DNA of 64,000 bases from Tanypteryx hageni (taxonomy: Eukaryota > Arthropoda > Insecta > Odonata > Petaluridae), in contig CM054118.1 in the NCBI GenBank assembly GCA_028673005.1, positions 84,321,855 to 84,385,854 on the forward strand, written 5' to 3'. The notes beneath the pieces were generated by a model. It saw only the letters and a program-made list of their open reading frames with translations, had not been told where the DNA came from and did no database searches. This document shows, one piece after another, positions 59,520 to 64,000 of the stretch (position 1 is its first letter; each line of letters begins with the position of its first letter). A program made the translations under genes and the position numbers.

Positions 59520-59815
59520 CCTCTCTGACCCTCTCTCTCCTCATCCTCCCCATACCTTGAAATCCTTACTTCTAAAAATCCAGGCCTCCTTCCCATCTCT
59601 CCCCTCCCCCTTCTCACTCCCCTCCTCCCTCTCTCTCCCCTTCTCTTTCTCTCCTTCTCTCTTTCTCTGCTCCCTCTCTCTTTCCTCCCTCTCTCTCCCC
59701 TCCTCCTCGCACTCCTTTCTTTTCATTGCCATTCTCTCCTTCCCATCCTCTCTCCTCTGAAGCCCACTTAAAACTCCTCTCCTCATTTTTCTCCCGATCC
59801 TCTCTTCTCTTAAAT
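59520..59815. repeat. Polypyrimidine tract (Y block 9)
   Basis: C/T-rich + strand (CTCTCTCCCC, TTCTCTTTCTC). Frames through it on both strands are compositional. Confidence 0.85.
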
Positions 59816-60255
59816 TTAATTTGAATCCTCGGTCAAAGGAGTAGCGCGCTCCAGAATGGCTCGCCGTTATTCTCGAATATACTCCCTATTCCCAGACTAA
59901 CCTTCCAGCTGAAGCCATTCGCGAAAGAAAATGGACGGCTGCACGAATCTATTTAAGCATCTCGTAGCGACAACTTTTTAGCTGCAGCCTCGCCAACTTT
60001 TCCTTTCGTTCGCGGATTATTCGAAGCCACGGAGAACTCGATAATGAGGCACAATCTACCGAGGCATTATGTTCCGTGACGAGGAGAAATATTTCTGTTA
60101 TATCAACCTCTTCGAAGGTTATATTTTTACGCAGACTTTGTCACCCATTCCCCTTGAGATCCCCGACCGCCTTTGGAGGGACTTCTCGATATTTTTAGCC
60201 CTTATCCACAGCCATTGTTATCCTCGGCAGGCTCTCGCGTCTGCTTTCCTCGTTC
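59816..60255. other. GC-balanced unique patch between two pyrimidine tracts
   Basis: About 440 bp of complex sequence rich in CG dinucleotides (AGCGCGCTCC, CTCGCCGTTATTCTCG, CGAAGCCACGG). Its composition stands out from both neighbours. The plus frame starting at 60069 is non-repetitive for about 65 codons before entering the pyrimidine tract, but has no recognised motif. It may be a conserved regulatory element or an unrecognised exon. Confidence 0.35.
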
Positions 60256-61120
60256 TCTCTATGTTTGTTCCCTCAATCACTCTCATGCGCCACTCCAATG
60301 CCTCCCTCCCCCTCTTCCTCTCCTTTTTCCAATCCCTTCTCTTTCCTTCTCCTCGTCTCATCTCCTCTCCAGTTCTCCTCATGAGATACACGCACCAACG
60401 CAGTCGTATTCTCACCCGCTTCTCCCTTACACGCCCCCTCTCGTTCTCGCTCCTTCCCTATCTTTCACTCCCTCTCATCCCCTCTCTCTCTTTCCTTCTC
60501 TTTCTCTCCCTCTATCTGTTCCCGTCTCTCTCTCTCTCCGCTCTCCTCTCTCTTTCCATCTCTCTTTTCTTCTTTCTATTTCCCACCCTCACTTCCCCCT
60601 CTACCTCTCTTTTTCCCTCTCTCTTTCTCTCCCTCTGTTCTCTTCTCTGTTCTCCTCTCTCCCTCTCTCTCTTTCTGTTCTCTCTCTCTCCCTTTTTTAC
60701 CTCTCTCTCTCTCTTTCCCTCTCTCAAAGACTTCCACTCGCAACTTGCCGCGGAAGACAAAGACAATTAACCCGTATACCCGCCGCTTTCTCACTTCCCC
60801 TCTCTCTTTCTCCCCCACTCCGCCTCCCTCTCCCTCTTACTCGCTCCTCCTGCCCTATCTAACTTTCTCTCCCTCTGCATTAGATTCCTCTTCCTCTCTC
60901 TCTCTCTCTGTTTCTTTGCCTGCCTTTAACTTTCGACTCTTTCCGCTTTTACCAAACCAAGAAACCCCATCCCTATTCTCTCCCTTTCCATCCGAGATAA
61001 ATGCGCTTCCTTTGTCTTTTCTTGTACTTTGTCCTTATCTCTAATTTCTTTTCTCTACCTGATAAATATCTATTTTATATTTTGCGCCCTCCTGTCTCTC
61101 GCTTTTCTTAGTTTGATCTC
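60256..61120. repeat. Polypyrimidine tract (Y block 10)
   Basis: About 860 bp of C/T-rich + strand, with an interruption containing CG sites at 60725-60790. S/L/F/P-rich frames here are compositional. Confidence 0.88.
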
Positions 61121-62396
61121 TCTCCATCGCATCCACTTCTCCTTGTTTCACGTAATTCCCGAGCGAGCGACACTTCCAGCAGTTTTTACGTCACAGGCAC
61201 TTTCCCTCACTCGTCCGATCCTATACCTCAAGGTCTCCAACTACTCCAACTTTCACCGTTTTCGTTTGCTATTTTTTCTACCTTTACCTATTCCATTTCC
61301 TGAGTTTTTCAGTATTTATCATCTTATTTTTTTGCACATTCTCATTTACTCCATTTTATTCTATCATCTCATTCCGGTTCCATCAGCTATCTCTCTAATT
61401 ACCACTTGTTTGTTCTCTTTCCATTTTCATTTTCACTTTCATTTTAATTACTATGGCTGCTTAGTCAGTAACAGGTACCAAATCTAGTTTTTATTTTGAC
61501 TGCGATTGTCTTAATTTTCCCCTCAATATTTTCTGCATTATTGAAATAAAAAATGTCTTGCCGCCGCTAAGTGTTATCGATTAAACCGCTGTAACAATTA
61601 GTTGGTAATACTTTTTTTTATAAAATATTTCGCTCTAGTCGCCTATCACTATGAAACAGAGGAAAAGCTACCCTCTTTTTCTCTTTGTAATACATTGTCT
61701 ATTTATATCAGACCGTTTGACCTCCTGTGCGACAACAAACAAACAAAAGCAAAGCTTTAATTTAATAAGTATTTGATTACCAGGTAACGTAGATTACCTC
61801 CTATTAAGCAATAAAAATGAAAGAAAAACCATTCTCCTTGATTTTTAAACGCAAAATACACGATTTCCAAATTAATACAATAAGTTAAAGATGGGTCAGG
61901 TTTTATATACTTTTTAATAAACTAAATCGAATCTGCACATAATTTGGAGCTATTACACAGCTTTAATTCCTGAATCATGCTTTAATACATATTTCCATGC
62001 GAAATTTGATATTAACTGGAGATATCTGGTTTCAGTTATAAGTCATAAAGAATTAGTTGCAGTCTTTACTTTTTCAAATTTTGTCCATTTACATACTTCC
62101 CGTTACTGTTTTACTGCACTCAAAATGAAAGCAATCACTATAAACGCAAAATAGACTTATTGCTCATGCAGAGATGAGCAAAGATTGAAATGGTGAAGAC
62201 TGAGGAAGTGGACAGAAAAATCATCAATTGTATTTACTCGTAAGGGCGTCCGAATGCTCCCCTAATTTCTTATCAATAATAAGATAAGGCAGGCATTAAA
62301 CTAAATATAATTTTATTATTTATGACAGTAGCATCTTACCTTTCACTTCTATACAATAAAGGCTAATAGATACTTATATAAAACTGTGATATAAAT
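61121..62396. other. Pyrimidine-biased then AT-rich gene-free stretch
   Basis: Pyrimidine bias fades by about 61440. A (CATTTT)n-like run is at 61420-61446. Nothing else recognised. Confidence 0.5.
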
Positions 62397-62712
62397 TAAC
62401 TGAAGTACTTAGTACTCCCTTCCTAAGAAGCAGAATAACATTTAAAAGAGAGTTTTGCAAATATTTCTTATAAAAGTTGTAAATAGATGTATTAAAATCC
62501 GTGTAAACTGTGTTAGAGGTCTAAATATATAAACGTGCAAATGGATGGGTGTGGAGGAAGTAGAATGATAGAATTTGTAGAAGGATTTATGTTTGGGGAT
62601 TCGTGGACTAAGAGACTGCCACGGTGGAAGTGAATTCCGATCATGAGCACTGAAAATCCTAACACAGGACATTATTTAACATTATACTTAATTAGCTGCA
62701 ATAACTTTTATT
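62397..62712. repeat. Dispersed repeat, copy B
   Basis: Second copy of the 55.6-kb repeat in the same orientation, about 6.8 kb away. It is longer by an insertion of about 20-30 bp around 62515-62535, and identity looks moderate, which indicates an old dispersal rather than a recent duplication. Confidence 0.85.
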
Positions 62713-64000
62713 TAATAGTATATCTGGATAATTTGGAGTTGTGAAAATCCAACTAAAATCTGTACATAAAGAAAAAAGTATACTTTCTATAAAAATCTGG
62801 TATAAACATCATTTCCATAACATAAATTATATCGCACAATACTTTACGAAGAATAATTCCGGCAACATTCTACATATTACAAAACCAAAAGACTAAGGTA
62901 GCACATGCATTTAATATTTGTTCGAAAGCAACAAACAAAACTAATAAAAATCCAGTGTGAGAGTAGATAGCAAATTGGAACTCGACTCAAACCATATGAA
63001 ACAAATTATTCAAAATTGCATCTTATTTAGTGCATAAAGGTGGTATACATACTTACCGAATGAACTGTATCGCTCTTAAGGAAAAAAATAATAAATTTCA
63101 TCGATTAATTTATCCAACGTAATTGCTGTTGGATTGGAGTTTTGGATAGCAATCGTCTTGGAAAATAATATAATCCGTACCATTTAGTAAGGTTTCTCAA
63201 ATTTAAAACACAAAAATCACGTCAAATAAAGACTTCTTCCCTTGCGCTGCTTAATCCAATCCTGAATGTCTCGCCTGGTTTCTCTATCACTTTCTCCCCT
63301 TATCTCTCCGTTACACGTCTCCCACATTTTCCAATCTTCCAAACAATTAGTTTTAACCGTCTCGTCCGTGTATCTATAACCCCTTTAGCCTAAATTGCAT
63401 CCAGTCCCACACCCCTGATCAAGTCATCTCTACCAGCTCGAGGTCACGGGATTTCCTCTGGAGAGCCATTTGTCCCCTCGTATTCTCTGAAAGGCCGTCA
63501 GCAATCCTAATTCTATGTAATGTCCAAAGTACATGTTTCGCTTTACCTAGACCGTCGAAATAATTCAAAATGCTCCATTAAATTAAAGGCGGCGACTGTT
63601 TGTATAAATCAAATACATCATACAAAAGTGAACTATTATTATTTGGATGTTATCAATTTTTGTCAACTCTGGTGATGCTTAATATTTTAACCAAGGAGTT
63701 AAAATGTACATGATTTATTTTTTAAAACTCTTCCTTATTTAAAATACGATTGTACATATAACGAACTTCTTAATGAAATTGGCGCACCAGAATCATATTT
63801 AACAACAAGGGCTGTTATATAATTGGAACCATAAAGAGATATGTAAATATTTCCAAAACATAACTTGGTACAGGTGTAAACAATTTTATTATAGAATAAG
63901 ACAAATCTGGGAACCTTATTTAGAGATAATTTAAAACTTCCGAATATTGCTATTACGATTTTGTAGATAAATACTTTATTAGGAAAGAATATTCATTCTA
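62713..64000. other. AT-rich stretch with an unidentified more complex patch
   Basis: AT-rich except 63235-63560, which is GC-balanced. On the minus strand about 50 codons are open there (63232-63380), reading DETVKTNCLEDWKMWETCNG and then DRETRRDIQDWIKQRKG. This looks like genuine, once-coding sequence, perhaps from a retroelement, but I cannot place it in a family. Confidence 0.35.

Overview
The window is eukaryotic, AT-rich, non-coding DNA dense in repeats, most likely from an arthropod and probably an insect. The evidence is a mix of RTE-like LINEs, GIY-YIG Penelope-like elements (PLEs), a ZMYM/TTF-type hAT transposon, a piggyBac relative, long (TA)n tracts, and kilobase-scale polypurine and polypyrimidine tracts. 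I see no bacterial-style operon and no host protein-coding gene or exon that I can defend. Every recognisable coding sequence belongs to a transposable element. The window could be intergenic or lie within a very large intron. The species cannot be named from sequence alone.

Layout. 0.1-1.2 kb is a purine array built on GGAGAGAGTA. From 2.7 to 13.6 kb, polypurine (R) and polypyrimidine (Y) tracts alternate with AT-rich DNA, with a LINE 3' fragment (7.95-8.4 kb) and short CpG-containing unique patches. 14.36-20.13 kb looks like one nested unit: outer inverted termini with an 8-bp target duplication enclose (TA)n tracts, a PLE fragment and a TTAA-flanked piggyBac relic. 22.4-23.8 kb is another R-to-Y block. 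26.6-30.6 kb holds inverted PLE tails, a broken hAT transposon and a MITE-like insertion, all in or beside (TA)n tracts. A tRNA-like pseudogene at 30.95 kb precedes a nearly intact LINE (31.2-34.35 kb), whose reading frame is broken by only two TGA codons. 35-36.6 kb is polypurine. 38.5-39.1 kb carries four tandem units of about 150 bp. 41.3-42.6 kb is an R-to-Y block. 43.07-46.06 kb is an old minus-strand LINE relative, interrupted at 45.24-45.58 kb by a hAT MITE with an 8-bp target duplication. 46.1-49.6 kb is a PLE cluster: a 5'-truncated RT plus GIY-YIG reading frame, then alternating inverted tails joined by (TA)n, including an approximately 95% palindrome. 50-64 kb is AT-rich with more R/Y tracts and one old dispersed repeat present twice (55.6 and 62.4 kb).

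Relationships. The mobile elements form a stratigraphy: PLE tails supply (TA)n tracts, into or beside which hAT elements appear to have inserted, and the old LINE was hit by a MITE. The most interesting signal is a short RNA-like motif, TGA(T/A)GA followed by a hairpin and GAAA, recurring in PLE tails and at two further sites. The hairpin arms differ between copies yet stay complementary, and the pattern resembles the hammerhead ribozyme core already known from Penelope-like elements. The second recurring architecture is the polypurine tract that flips to polypyrimidine on the same strand across a short unique core.
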